From positions 124,001-188,000 of the forward strand of contig JAWKQN010000009.1 in the NCBI GenBank assembly GCA_041390125.1: 64,000 nucleotides of DNA, in the 5' to 3' direction. Both the position numbers and the translations under genes were made by a program. The stretch comes from Gemmatimonadota bacterium. GTDB lineage: Bacteria; Gemmatimonadota; Gemmatimonadetes; Longimicrobiales; Gaopeijiaceae. Under the pieces are notes generated by a model that saw nothing but the letters and a program-made list of their open reading frames with translations, searched no databases and was not told the origin of the DNA. Below are positions 8,931-18,615 of the stretch, piece after piece; positions within the stretch are counted from its first letter, which is position 1, and each line of letters opens with the position of its first letter.

Positions 8931-11072
8931 ATGATCCTCTCCGCCCTGGCCTTCCCGCAGGAGCACGCTGCCACCGGATCCTTCGAGCCGTTTCTCGTGG
9001 GCTGGGTGGTCCTGTTGCCGCTCCTCGGCTTCCTGCTCAATGGCGCGCTCGCGCTCCAGCACGCACGGCGTTCGGCGGCGGCGGTGCGGGGCGGCGGCGA
9101 GCTCTCGCTGGATCCGAAGCCGTCCACGCACACGCTTCCGACCTGGATCGGGCCGGGCGTCATGCTGGGTGCCTTCCTGATCACGGCGGTCAACTTCGCC
9201 CGCATGCTCGGGGTGGAGCTCCACGATCCGGCCGTCCTGCACTACGGCACCTGGATGGCCACGGGCACCTTCACCGTGGACTGGGCGCTCCAGCTGGATC
9301 AGCTGTCCATGGTCATGATGATGGTCGTGACCGGCGTGGGCTTCCTGATCCACGTGTTCAGCGTGGGCTACATGAAGGAGGACCCGGGGTACCCCCGGTA
9401 CTTCGCCTACCTGAACCTGTTCGTCTTCTTCATGCTGGTGCTGGTCACCGGCTCCAGCTATCCCGTGCTCTTCGTGGGCTGGGAGGGCGTCGGGCTCTGC
9501 AGCTACCTGCTGATCGGATTCTGGTTCAGTGACCGGGAGAAGTCCGACGCCGGCAAGAAGGCGTTCATCGTCAACCGCATCGGCGACTTCGGCTTCCTGA
9601 TCGCGATGTTCCTGCTGTACCGCGCGTTCGGGACCCTGGACTTCGTCTCGGTCTTCGAGGCCGCGCCCGGTACGCTGGAGTACGGCGGCAGCCTGGTCAC
9701 CTGGATCACACTGGCCTTCCTGCTCGGCTGCGCCGGGAAGAGCGCCCAGGTCCCCCTGTACGTCTGGCTGCCGGACGCGATGGCGGGCCCGACGCCCGTA
9801 TCGGCGCTGATCCACGCGGCCACCATGGTGACGGCCGGGGTCTACCTGGTGGCGCGCTCCGCGGTGCTGTTCGCCCTGGCGCCGGTGGGATCGGCGGCGG
9901 TGGCCGGGATCGGGGCGCTGACGGCGCTCTTCGCGGCCACCATCGCGCTCAAGCAGTACGACATCAAGAAGGTGTTGGCCTACTCCACGGTCTCCCAGCT
10001 GGGCTACATGTTCCTGGGCGTCGGCGTGGGTGCGTATGCGGCGGGTGTGTTCCACCTGATGACGCATGCCTTCTTCAAGGCCTTGCTGTTCATGGGGTCG
10101 GGGGCGGTCATCCACTCCATGCACCACGCGTTGCATCACACGCACTCCCATGAGGACCCGCAGGACATGCGGAACATGGGTGGGCTCAAGCGCTACCTGC
10201 CGATCACCTGGATCACCATGTGGATCGCGACCCTGGCCATCGCCGGGGTGTGGCCTTTCGCCGGGTTCTTCTCCAAGGACGAGATCATCTGGTCGGCCGC
10301 GGCCTGGGCGGGCGCGGCGGAGAATCCGTTCGGCGCCCTCTACACGGTCTACTGGCTCATCGCGCTGGCGGCCGCGCTGCTCACCGCGTTCTACATGACG
10401 CGGATGATGATCATGACCTTCCACGGCCCCAACCGCACCGGGGACGAGGAGAGCAAGCACCTGCACCGCGCGCCGGCGGTCATGTGGATCCCACTGGCGG
10501 TGCTGGCCGTCCTGTCGATCTTCGGGGGCTGGATCAACGTGCCGGAGGAGATCCACCATTCCTTCTTCGGTCTGTTCGGCGCGTTGCCCATGAGCGAGTG
10601 GCTGCACCACTGGTTGGAGCCGCTCACGCACACGGCGGACGAGATCCGGGTGGCGCAGATGGGGGAGATGGCCCATGCCGCCCCGTTCGGCGGAGGCGAG
10701 GTGCTGTGGGCCCTGGTCTCCACGGCGCTGGCCGCGGTGGTCGTGGTCACAGCGGTCGTGCTCGTCGGCCGCCAGAAGGTCGTGCCGGCCGGACAGGACG
10801 CCGAGCCCAGTGGCTTCGGTCGGATCCTCTACAACAAGTGGTATGTGGACGAGCTGTACGACCGCATCGTGGTCCGTCCGCTCGTCGGTGCTTCGCGCTT
10901 CGCCTGGAAGGTGATCGACGCCACGATCATCGACGGGTTCGTCAACGCGGTGGGATACCTGGCCCGGGTGATGGGCTGGGTGGTGACCCTGGTCCAGACC
11001 GGATCGGTCAACACCTACGCGCTCGTGCTCACGCTCGGGGTCCTGGCGATCCTGGGCACGGTGATCTGGTAG
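8931..11072 (+). CDS. nuoL: NADH-quinone oxidoreductase subunit L
   Basis: Largest antiporter-like proton-pumping subunit, 713 aa, with about 16 transmembrane helices including the long lateral helix expected at the C-terminus. Signatures include FVGWEGVGLCSYLLIGFW, the conserved lysine region in GCAGKSAQVPLYVWLPDAM, and GPTPVSALIHAATMVTAGVY. A histidine-rich loop (MHHALHHTHSHED, about residues 401-413) sits between helices, as in many NuoL proteins. The last helix follows the GRILYNKWYVDELYDRI motif typical of the family. The gene starts 4 bases after nuoK. Confidence 0.95.
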   Translation: MILSALAFPQEHAATGSFEPFLVGWVVLLPLLGFLLNGALALQHARRSAAAVRGGGELSLDPKPSTHTLPTWIGPGVMLGAFLITAVNFARMLGVELHDPAVLHYGTWMATGTFTVDWALQLDQLSMVMMMVVTGVGFLIHVFSVGYMKEDPGYPRYFAYLNLFVFFMLVLVTGSSYPVLFVGWEGVGLCSYLLIGFWFSDREKSDAGKKAFIVNRIGDFGFLIAMFLLYRAFGTLDFVSVFEAAPGTLEYGGSLVTWITLAFLLGCAGKSAQVPLYVWLPDAMAGPTPVSALIHAATMVTAGVYLVARSAVLFALAPVGSAAVAGIGALTALFAATIALKQYDIKKVLAYSTVSQLGYMFLGVGVGAYAAGVFHLMTHAFFKALLFMGSGAVIHSMHHALHHTHSHEDPQDMRNMGGLKRYLPITWITMWIATLAIAGVWPFAGFFSKDEIIWSAAAWAGAAENPFGALYTVYWLIALAAALLTAFYMTRMMIMTFHGPNRTGDEESKHLHRAPAVMWIPLAVLAVLSIFGGWINVPEEIHHSFFGLFGALPMSEWLHHWLEPLTHTADEIRVAQMGEMAHAAPFGGGEVLWALVSTALAAVVVVTAVVLVGRQKVVPAGQDAEPSGFGRILYNKWYVDELYDRIVVRPLVGASRFAWKVIDATIIDGFVNAVGYLARVMGWVVTLVQTGSVNTYALVLTLGVLAILGTVIW

Positions 11073-11078
11073 GCGACG

Positions 11079-12773
11079 ATGACCACGTTCCTGACCCAGC
11101 TCGGGTACGAGGCCTGGATCCTCCACGCCCTCATCTGGCTCCCCCTGGTCGGTATGGGGGTCGTGCTGGCCCTTCCGGAGGAGCGGGCCAAGACCGTCGC
11201 CTTCGGTTGGTCGCTCGGGCTGTTCGTGCTGAGCGTCGGGCTGTGGTGGGCGTACACGCCCGGCAGTGCCGACATGCAGATGGTGAGCTCCACCCCCTGG
11301 ATCGGGATGTGGGGCATCCACTATGCGCTCGGGGTGGACGGGATCTCGCTGTTCATGATCCTGCTCACCACGCTGACCACACCGATCGCGATCCTGGGCT
11401 CGTTCAACTACATCCAGAAGCGTGAGAAGGCGTTCTACGCGCTCATGCTGCTGCTCGAGACCGGCGTCGTCGGCGTCTTCGCCGCCACCGACCTGTTCCT
11501 CTTCTACGTGTTCTTCGAACTCACGCTGGTCCCGATGTACTTCATCGTGGGGGTGTGGGGCGGCGAACGGCGCGTGTACGCGGCCATCAAGTTCTTCCTG
11601 TACACGGCGTTCGGGTCGCTGCTGATGCTGGTGGCGATCCTCTACCTGTCCTGGCGGGCTCGCAACGCGCTCGGTACGCCCACGTTCGGATACCAGGATT
11701 TCCTGACGCTCCCGCTGACGATGCGGGAGCAGCTTCTGCTGTTCAGCGCGTTCGCGCTGGCCTTCGCCATCAAGGTCCCGGTCTTCCCGCTGCACACCTG
11801 GTTGCCGGACGCCCACGTAGAGGCGCCGACGCCCGGCTCGGTGGTGCTGGCGGCCGTGTTGCTCAAGATGGGCACGTACGGCTTCGTCCGCTTCCTGCTT
11901 CCGTTGTTCCCGGATGCAGCGCAGCACCCGACCGTCGTGACCGTCATGCTGGTGCTGGGGGTGGTCGGTATCGTCTACGCCGCGTGGGTGGCCGCGGTGC
12001 AACCCGACGCCAAGAAGCTCGTGGCCTACACCTCCGTGGCCCACATGGGCTTCGTGGTCATCGGCACCTTTGCGCTGACCGTCAACGGGTTGCAGGGCGG
12101 CCTGCTCGTCATGATCTCGCACGGGGTCTCGACGGGGGCCCTGTTCCTCCTGCTGGGCATGCTGTACGAGCGGCGCCACACGCGGGCCATCGACGAGTTC
12201 GGTGGCCTGGGGCGGGTCGCACCTTGGTTGGCCACCGCGTTCGTGATCACGGCGCTGGCGTCGATCGGGCTTCCGGGCACGAGCGGATTCGTCGGTGAGT
12301 TCCTGGCGCTGCTCGGGACGTTCGAGACCCGGCCCGGGCTGGCCATCCTGGCGTCGACGGGGGTCATCTTCGCCGCCTACTACATGCTCCCGATGGTGCA
12401 GCGCGTGTTCTTCAACCGGCTCGATCGGCCCGAGAATCGAACCATCCCCGACCTCTCCGGACGCGAGTTGGCGGTTCTGACCCCGCTGCTCGCGTTGATG
12501 ATCTGGATCGGGGTACAGCCGACGCCTTTCCTGTCCCGCATGGAGCCTTCGGTGCGAGGCGTCGTGGAGCGGCTCGAGGATCGACGTGCGGATGCGGCGG
12601 ACCCGGGGCAGGCCGGCCTCCTGCTGGGGCAGGTGGACGCCGCGCAGCTGGACGCGGTGCGGCCGGAGCCGGGCGCTGCGGCACCGGAGACCGGAGGCAT
12701 CCGCGCCGGGCAGGTGGACAAGGAGACCGCGGAGGAGTCCCTCCCGGCGTCCGTCGAATCGTCGGAGGACTGA
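11079..12773 (+). CDS. nuoM: NADH-quinone oxidoreductase subunit M
   Basis: Antiporter-like proton-pumping subunit of 564 aa with about 14 transmembrane helices. Family motifs seen are FFELTLVPMYFIVGVWGG, LPDAHVEAPTPGSVVLAAV and KMGTYGFVRF. After the last helix, near residue 490, there is a charged, low-complexity tail of about 70 residues (rich in Ala, Asp, Glu and Pro, ending SVESSED) that is not part of the usual fold. The tail is intact and in frame, and its stop is followed directly by the nuoN start. Confidence 0.94.
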   Translation: MTTFLTQLGYEAWILHALIWLPLVGMGVVLALPEERAKTVAFGWSLGLFVLSVGLWWAYTPGSADMQMVSSTPWIGMWGIHYALGVDGISLFMILLTTLTTPIAILGSFNYIQKREKAFYALMLLLETGVVGVFAATDLFLFYVFFELTLVPMYFIVGVWGGERRVYAAIKFFLYTAFGSLLMLVAILYLSWRARNALGTPTFGYQDFLTLPLTMREQLLLFSAFALAFAIKVPVFPLHTWLPDAHVEAPTPGSVVLAAVLLKMGTYGFVRFLLPLFPDAAQHPTVVTVMLVLGVVGIVYAAWVAAVQPDAKKLVAYTSVAHMGFVVIGTFALTVNGLQGGLLVMISHGVSTGALFLLLGMLYERRHTRAIDEFGGLGRVAPWLATAFVITALASIGLPGTSGFVGEFLALLGTFETRPGLAILASTGVIFAAYYMLPMVQRVFFNRLDRPENRTIPDLSGRELAVLTPLLALMIWIGVQPTPFLSRMEPSVRGVVERLEDRRADAADPGQAGLLLGQVDAAQLDAVRPEPGAAAPETGGIRAGQVDKETAEESLPASVESSED

Positions 12774-12774
12774 G

Positions 12775-14283
12775 GTGACGCTCGACTTCAGCCGTCAGCT
12801 CCACTACGTGTGGGCCCTCATGCCCGAGATCGTCCTGTCGATCTGGGGGATCGGCGTGCTGCTCGCAGGCGCCCGGCCCCCGCGCGGGGACGTGGCGACG
12901 GACGACGAGTGGTTGGGGTGGATGTCGCTCATCGGGGTGGCGCTGGCGGCGGCGGCCAACGGCTGGCTCCACGGCGTGACCGAGGTCGGCACCAGCGCGA
13001 TGGTGGCCACCGATGGAGTGCGCCTGTTCGCCAACTGGGTCATCCTCCTGGCGCTGGCGCTGGGCATCCTGACGTCGCTGGACTACGTGAGCCGTCAGCG
13101 CCTGCAGGCCGCCGAGTTCTACGGTCTGATGCTGTTCAGCGCCGTGGGCATGATGACCATGGCGGGCACGCGCGACCTCATGCTGATGTTCATCGGGCTC
13201 GAGGTCATGTCCATCGCCATCTACGTCCTGGCGGCATTCAATCGACGCGACCGGCGGTCCGCGGAGGCCGGGCTCAAGTACTTCCTGCTCGGCGCCTTCT
13301 CCTCCGGATTCTTCCTGTACGGGGTGGCGCTGGTCTACGGTGCGGTCGGAAGCACCAACCTGGAGGTCGTGGGCGCATCGCTGGCGGCGGGTACGGCCAA
13401 CCGCGGGCTGCTGACACTGGGTGCCGTGATGCTCGCGGTCGGGTTCGGCTTCAAGGTCTCCCTGGTTCCGTTCCACATGTGGACGCCCGACGTCTACGAG
13501 GGCTCGCCCACGCCCGTCACCGCCTTCATGTCGGCTGCCGTCAAGGCAACGGCGTTCATCGCCTTCCTGCGCGTCTTCACTACCGCGTTCGGCGGCATGG
13601 CCGAGACGTGGCATTCGGTGCTGTGGTGGCTGGCGGCGTTGACGATGGTCGGCGCCAACCTGATGGCGCTGGCCCAGAGCAACGTGAAACGCATGCTGGC
13701 CTACAGCTCGGTCGCCCATGCGGGCTACCTGCTGGTGGCGATCGTGGCCCTGAACGAGACCGCGGCGGCGGCGCTGCTCTTCTACGTCTTCGTCTATACC
13801 GTGATGAACCTGGGTGCCTTCGCCGTCGTCATCGCCGTGTCGCACCACGGTGAGGAGCGCCTCCGGATCGAGGACTATGCGGGCTTCGGATGGCAGCAGC
13901 CGGCGCTGGCGGTCTTCCTCACCGTATTCCTGCTCTCGCTCGCCGGGTTCCCGGGCACCGGGGGCTTCATGGCCAAGGTCTACCTGCTGCTCGGCGCGCG
14001 TGACGCCGAGTTGTGGACGCTGGCGGTGCTGCTGGTCCTGACGACGATCGCGTCGTACTGGTACTACCTCCGCCTGGCCTGGACCATGTGGATGCGCGAG
14101 GGGCGCAGCCCCGACACCCACCGGTCCGTCTTCGCCCCGTTGTCCATGCGCTTCGCGCTCGCGGCGGCCGTGATCCTCATCCTGCTCTCCGGGCTCTTTC
14201 CCGGGGCGGCGCTCGAGGTCGCGGGACGCAGCGTGGCGCAGTGGGGAGCGCAGGCCTTCCCGGTCCCGGGCCTCGGTCAGTAG
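12775..14283 (+). CDS. nuoN: NADH-quinone oxidoreductase subunit N
   Basis: Third antiporter-like subunit, 502 aa, about 14 transmembrane helices. It shows the typical LMLMFIGLEVMSIAIYVLA helix with its conserved glutamate, the lysine-containing LVPFHMWTPDVYEGSPTPV stretch (in two pieces), and NVKRMLAYSSVAHAGY. Translation begins at a GTG one base after the nuoM stop, with GGAGGA at 12764-12769; the long upstream open frame overlaps nuoM and is not coding. This is the last gene of the nuo operon. Confidence 0.94.
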   Translation: MTLDFSRQLHYVWALMPEIVLSIWGIGVLLAGARPPRGDVATDDEWLGWMSLIGVALAAAANGWLHGVTEVGTSAMVATDGVRLFANWVILLALALGILTSLDYVSRQRLQAAEFYGLMLFSAVGMMTMAGTRDLMLMFIGLEVMSIAIYVLAAFNRRDRRSAEAGLKYFLLGAFSSGFFLYGVALVYGAVGSTNLEVVGASLAAGTANRGLLTLGAVMLAVGFGFKVSLVPFHMWTPDVYEGSPTPVTAFMSAAVKATAFIAFLRVFTTAFGGMAETWHSVLWWLAALTMVGANLMALAQSNVKRMLAYSSVAHAGYLLVAIVALNETAAAALLFYVFVYTVMNLGAFAVVIAVSHHGEERLRIEDYAGFGWQQPALAVFLTVFLLSLAGFPGTGGFMAKVYLLLGARDAELWTLAVLLVLTTIASYWYYLRLAWTMWMREGRSPDTHRSVFAPLSMRFALAAAVILILLSGLFPGAALEVAGRSVAQWGAQAFPVPGLGQ

Positions 14284-14311
14284 CCTGACGTAGCGTCCGC
14301 CCGCGTGGGGC

Positions 14312-14337
14312 GCCCTCGGCGGCGGTCCGCCGGCGGC
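14312..14337 (+). terminator. Hairpin after nuoN, likely nuo operon terminator
   Basis: CGGCGG (14317-14322) pairs with CCGCCG (14327-14332) around a CGGT tetraloop. After a two-base mismatch, GCC (14312-14314) pairs with GGC (14335-14337). It lies 29 bases after the nuoN stop and before the next gene. There is no T-run, as is common in very GC-rich genomes, so intrinsic termination is likely but not certain. Confidence 0.45.
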
Positions 14338-14364
14338 TCCATCCTCGCGAACGAGCGAACCACG

Positions 14365-15729
14365 ATGGCGTTTGCACCGCATATCTTCCGGCAGTACGAC
14401 ATCCGGGGCGTGGTCGGCACCGACCTCACCGAGGAGGTCGCCCGGGCGGTCGGGCGTGCCTACGGCACGGAGATCCGGAGGGAGAAGGACCGGCCGACCG
14501 TGGTGGTGGGGCAGGACAACCGCCCCAGCTCTCCGGGCCTGGCGGATGCCCTCATCGACGGCCTCCGCACCAGCGGAGTGGACGTCGTGGACGTGGGGAC
14601 GGTCCCGACCCCGCTCGTGTACTGGGCAGAGAAGACGCTGGGCACCGACGGAGGGCTCCAGGTCACCGGCTCGCACAACCCGGCGGAGTACAACGGCATC
14701 AAGATGACCGTGGGGACCCGATCCCTCCATGGCGATCGGATCCAGGGGCTGCGGGAGCGCATCGGGCGACAGGACTACGCCACCGGGGCGGGAGCACACC
14801 GCTCCGAGGACATCGTGGGCCGCTACATCGAGGACATCCGGGGACGGGTGAAGCTCGAGCGGCCCGTCCGGGTGGCGGTGGACTGCGGCAACGGAACGGG
14901 AGCCCTGCTCGCGGTGTCCCTGCTGGAGGCCGTGGGGGCGGAGGTCACCCCTCTCTACTGCGAGTCCGACGGGACCTTTCCCAACCACCACCCGGATCCG
15001 ACCGTGGACGAATACCTCGTCGACCTGATCCAGACGGTCCAGGACAAGGGGCTGGAGCTGGGCCTCGGCTTCGACGGGGACGCAGACCGCCTGGGCGCCG
15101 TGGATGATCGCGGGCGGGTGGTGCGAGGCGACATCCTGCTCCTCCTCTTCGGTCTGGACCTGCTGGAGCGCAAAGGCCCGGGCCAAAAGCTCGTCTTCGA
15201 CGTGAAGTGCTCGCAGGTCCTGCCGGAGGTCTTCGAGGCACGGGGCGGGGAAGCCATCATGTGGAAGACCGGACACTCCCTCATGAAGGAGAAGATGCGC
15301 GAGACCGGAGCTCCGATCGCAGGTGAGCTGTCGGGGCATATCTGCATCGCCGACAACTACCTGGGATTCGACGACGCGCTGTTCGATGCCTGTCGTCTGT
15401 TGGAGATCGTCTCGCGTCTGCCGGAGCCGCTGTCTGCCGCTGTGGACCGGTTCCCGCGGTACGTCTCCACGCCGGAGATCCGGATCGACGTCACCGAGGA
15501 CGTGAAGTTCGGGCTGGTGGAGCGCGCCATGGAGCACTTCCGCGCGCGCTACGAGGTCATCGACGTGGACGGCGTGCGCGTGCAGTTCGGGGATGGGTGG
15601 GGCCTGCTCCGCGCCTCCAACACCCAGCCGGTCCTGGTGGCCCGCTACGAGGCCCGCACCGAGGAGCGCCTGGCCGAGATCCGGGCGACCTTCGAGGAGT
15701 GGCTGCGTGATCAAGGGGTCGATGCCTGA
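14365..15729 (+). CDS. Phosphomannomutase/phosphoglucomutase
   Basis: Alpha-D-phosphohexomutase of 454 aa that interconverts hexose 6-phosphate and 1-phosphate, feeding GDP-mannose or UDP-glucose synthesis for surface glycans. The catalytic phosphoserine is Ser103 in TGSHNP, the metal-binding loop is GFDGDADRLG, the sugar-binding loop is GELSGH, and the C-terminal phosphate-binding motif is RASNTQPVLVARYEA. The N-terminus IFRQYDIRGVVG is that of the AlgC/ManB subfamily. The ATG at 14365 was preferred to an upstream in-frame codon at 14305 because homology starts at once. Substrate preference (mannose or glucose) cannot be told from sequence. Confidence 0.9.
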   Translation: MAFAPHIFRQYDIRGVVGTDLTEEVARAVGRAYGTEIRREKDRPTVVVGQDNRPSSPGLADALIDGLRTSGVDVVDVGTVPTPLVYWAEKTLGTDGGLQVTGSHNPAEYNGIKMTVGTRSLHGDRIQGLRERIGRQDYATGAGAHRSEDIVGRYIEDIRGRVKLERPVRVAVDCGNGTGALLAVSLLEAVGAEVTPLYCESDGTFPNHHPDPTVDEYLVDLIQTVQDKGLELGLGFDGDADRLGAVDDRGRVVRGDILLLLFGLDLLERKGPGQKLVFDVKCSQVLPEVFEARGGEAIMWKTGHSLMKEKMRETGAPIAGELSGHICIADNYLGFDDALFDACRLLEIVSRLPEPLSAAVDRFPRYVSTPEIRIDVTEDVKFGLVERAMEHFRARYEVIDVDGVRVQFGDGWGLLRASNTQPVLVARYEARTEERLAEIRATFEEWLRDQGVDA

Positions 15730-18463
15730 GGGTGGGCGCCGGCGCTTCCCGACGGGCCGCACCCTGCTGTGGGTGCTGGCCGCGGTCGTCGGGGGGCTGC
15801 TCCTGCTCCGCCTCCTCTCGGGCTTCCTGGTCGAGGTCCTCTGGTTCGACAGTGTCGGCCACGCCGACACCTTCTGGACCCGCACGCTCTGGGAGATCAC
15901 GGCCCGGCTCAGCGTGACCGGGGTCGCCGCCCTGGCGGCCCTGATCAACCTGCGCGGGGTCGCCGCCACGCTCGGTGCCATCCGGATCCGCCGCCGCTTC
16001 GGGGACCTCGAGATCTCCGAGCAGGTCCCTCGGCGGACCGTCCTGTTGGGGCTGACGGTCATCGCGGTCCTCTTCGGCCTCTGGTTCGGGGCCGCGCTCC
16101 CGGGCGGCACCGGGATCGACGCGCTGGTGGCGATCCGGGCACCGGCGTGGGGACAGACGGACCCGTTCTTCGAGCGCGACCTGGGATTCTACGTCTTCGC
16201 GCTCCCCCTGCTGCGGGGCGCGGTGGCGTTGGCGCTGGCCCTGGTCTTCCTCCTGGTGGCGCTCTGCGTGGCCGGCTATGCGGCCACAGGTGCGCTGACC
16301 CTGGAACGCGGTCGTCTGCGCGTCTCGCGCGACGCCACCCGGCATCTCCTCCTGCTGGTCGCCACGTTCGTCGGGCTGCTGGCGGTCCGCTTCGCACTCC
16401 AGCGCTACCACCTCCTCGTCGAGGGCTCCTCCGACGTGGAGGGCATCTTCGGCTACACGGACGCGGTGGCCCGGCTCCCCGCGCTGAGCGGGCTCACCGG
16501 TGTGGCGTTGCTGGCCGCGCTGGCGATCGGGTGGGCCGCCTTCCGCGACCGGGTGGCCGTGGCGGTCGGTGCGGTGGGGAGCCTGGCGGCCGGATGGCTC
16601 ATCCTGGCCCAGGCCTATCCGGCGCTCATCCAGCAGTTCCGGGTACAGCCGAACGAGCTCGCCGCCGAGACACCCTACATCGAGGCCAATCTCCGGCTCA
16701 CCCGCGAGGCGTGGGGGCTCGGGGGGATCCAACGCGAGCGCTATACACCGGGGCCGCCCTCGTCGGAGACCTGGGCTCAGGCCCTGCCTCAGCTGGACGG
16801 ACTTCCGGTGTGGAGTCGCTCGGCGCTCGGCAACACGTTCCAGCGGCGAGAGGCGCGCTTCGGGTACTACGACTTCTCGGTGGTCGGGATCGACCGCTAT
16901 CCGGGGCCCGACGGCATCGTGCCCACCGCGCTCTCGGTACGGGAGATCGATGCCACCCGGATCCCGGATCCCAACTGGCAGAACCTGCACCTGCGCGAGC
17001 GGTTCGTCCGTGGGATGGGGGCGGTCATGGCCGTGGTGGCCGGTTCGCCCGTCGACTACAGCCCGCGCCTGCTGCTCTCGGGCATCCCGCCGCGGGCCGC
17101 CCCCACCGCGCCGGCCCACGTGCGGCTCGATCGCTCCGCGGTCTTCTTCGGCGCGCGCACCCAGCCCTACGCCATCGTAACGCCGTCCGACAGCGTGTTC
17201 CTGGCGCCCGACTCCACCGTCGGGGTGGAAGGCGTCGACTTTCCCCGCGGGATCCGGCTGGACTCCTGGCTGCGCACGCTGTTGTTGGCGTGGCGGTTCC
17301 GGGACGCCAACCTGTTGTTCGCCGCAGAAGTGGGCGACTCGTCGCGGTTCGTCTTCCGCCGCAGCGTCTCCGAGCGGCTGGAGGCAGTTGCTCCTTTCCT
17401 GCGGTTTCCGTCGGCGCCGTACCCCGTGCTCCTCGACGGGCGGATCGTCTGGGTGCTCGAAGGCTATACGCAAAGCCGGGAGTTCCCTTTGTCGGCGGCC
17501 TATTCCTTCGAAGAGCGGCGGGCCATCCGGTATCTGCGCAACTCCGTGAAGGCCACGGTGGATGCGATCTCGGGTGAGGTGCACCTGTACGTGGTGGACC
17601 CGGATGATCCGATCCTCGGGGCCTACCGTCGGGTCTTCCCGTCGCTCTTCACGGACCTGGAATCCATGCCCGCGCAGCTCGAGGAGCATCTGCGCTATCC
17701 ACGCGAGTTGCTGGCGCTGCAGGCCCAGGTGCTGTTCCGCTATCACCAGGAGACCGCAGCCCAGTTCCACGCGCAGCAGGACGTCTGGGCCCCGGCCCAG
17801 CAGACCACCGAGGGATCCGTGCCCCAACCGTACTTCCCCGAGTACGCGTGGTACCGACTCCCGGGCGAACCCGACCCCGAGTTCCTGCTCACGACGGTGA
17901 TGGTGCCGGTCAACCGGCAGAACCTGGCCGCGCTCCTGGTGGGCCGTTCCGATCCGGGCGTCTACGGCCAGCTCAAGCTGATCGAGTTGCCCGTCGGGAC
18001 CGAGTTCCCGGGCCCCGAGATCGTCGAGGCGCGCGTGGAGCAGGATCCCGTCATCTCGCAGCAGTTCTCGCTGTGGCGTCAGGGGGGTAGCCAGGTGTGG
18101 CTGGGGCACCTCCACGTGGTGCCGGTCGCGGGGTCCCTCCTGTACGTGGAGCCCATCTACCTGGCCGCCGAGGCCGGGGCCATCCCCGAGCTGCGGCGCT
18201 TCGTCGTGAGCGACGGACAGCGCGCGGTGATGGAGCCGACCCTCCCCGAGGCCGTGGCCGCGCTCTCCGGTCAGCGCGGCGGAGGCTCTCCGAACGAGCA
18301 GGCAGAGGACCCGGAGGGAGCCCGATCCACGCTCCCGCTCCGCGCCCTGGAGTTGCTCGACCAGGCCGAGCGCGCCCTGCGAAACGGGGACTTTGCGGGG
18401 TACGGGGCCCAGATGGAGCGCCTGCGCGAGTTGCTGGAGCGGTCCCGGGGCGGGGCTTCCTGA
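15722..18463 (+). CDS. UPF0182 (COG1615) family membrane protein
   Basis: A 913-aa protein with about seven transmembrane helices in the first 300 residues, then a large extracytoplasmic domain. The motifs FLVEVLWFDSVGHADTFWTR (early) and TPYIEANLRLTREAWGL (middle) mark the UPF0182 family, whose function is unknown. The C-terminal 70 residues are polar with a predicted short coiled coil (ALELLDQAERALRNGDFAGY). It starts within the last codons of the mutase gene (ATGCCTGA overlap), so the two are co-translated. The frame is open from 15593, but only as a shadow of the mutase. Confidence 0.85.
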   Translation: MPEGGRRRFPTGRTLLWVLAAVVGGLLLLRLLSGFLVEVLWFDSVGHADTFWTRTLWEITARLSVTGVAALAALINLRGVAATLGAIRIRRRFGDLEISEQVPRRTVLLGLTVIAVLFGLWFGAALPGGTGIDALVAIRAPAWGQTDPFFERDLGFYVFALPLLRGAVALALALVFLLVALCVAGYAATGALTLERGRLRVSRDATRHLLLLVATFVGLLAVRFALQRYHLLVEGSSDVEGIFGYTDAVARLPALSGLTGVALLAALAIGWAAFRDRVAVAVGAVGSLAAGWLILAQAYPALIQQFRVQPNELAAETPYIEANLRLTREAWGLGGIQRERYTPGPPSSETWAQALPQLDGLPVWSRSALGNTFQRREARFGYYDFSVVGIDRYPGPDGIVPTALSVREIDATRIPDPNWQNLHLRERFVRGMGAVMAVVAGSPVDYSPRLLLSGIPPRAAPTAPAHVRLDRSAVFFGARTQPYAIVTPSDSVFLAPDSTVGVEGVDFPRGIRLDSWLRTLLLAWRFRDANLLFAAEVGDSSRFVFRRSVSERLEAVAPFLRFPSAPYPVLLDGRIVWVLEGYTQSREFPLSAAYSFEERRAIRYLRNSVKATVDAISGEVHLYVVDPDDPILGAYRRVFPSLFTDLESMPAQLEEHLRYPRELLALQAQVLFRYHQETAAQFHAQQDVWAPAQQTTEGSVPQPYFPEYAWYRLPGEPDPEFLLTTVMVPVNRQNLAALLVGRSDPGVYGQLKLIELPVGTEFPGPEIVEARVEQDPVISQQFSLWRQGGSQVWLGHLHVVPVAGSLLYVEPIYLAAEAGAIPELRRFVVSDGQRAVMEPTLPEAVAALSGQRGGGSPNEQAEDPEGARSTLPLRALELLDQAERALRNGDFAGYGAQMERLRELLERSRGGAS

Positions 18464-18489
18464 GGCGCCGCTCCGGCGTCCCCCGACCA

Positions 18490-18518
18490 TTGATCGCCCT
18501 CCGGGGCCGCTCTACCTT
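18490..18518 (+). promoter_or_regulatory. Predicted promoter upstream of sucC
   Basis: TTGATC at 18490-18495 and TACCTT at 18513-18518 are separated by 17 bases, as in the DUF177 promoter further on. It would start a transcript near 18525, giving a leader of about 90 bases before sucC. The leader contains an inverted repeat, GGCGCAC (18550-18556) and GTGCGCC (18581-18587), that could fold. No experimental support is available. Confidence 0.5.
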
Positions 18519-18615
18519 GGGGCGCCGCGCGGCCCGGCCGGGCCCGCCCGGCGCACGTGGCGGGCCTCCCGACCTGGGGGGTGCGCCGTAGGCGAGGCGC
18601 CCAACCCGAGTCGAC

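Noticed and set aside
8907..12179. 1090-codon open frame on the minus strand across nuoL and nuoM
   Set aside because: It mirrors strongly conserved plus-strand genes and its protein is a low-complexity His/Arg/Asp/Gly mix. Long antisense frames are expected at this GC content.
12412..16110. 1232-codon minus-strand open frame across nuoN, the phosphohexomutase and UPF0182
   Set aside because: It crosses three real genes and is arginine/proline-rich with no family features; a GC-driven shadow.
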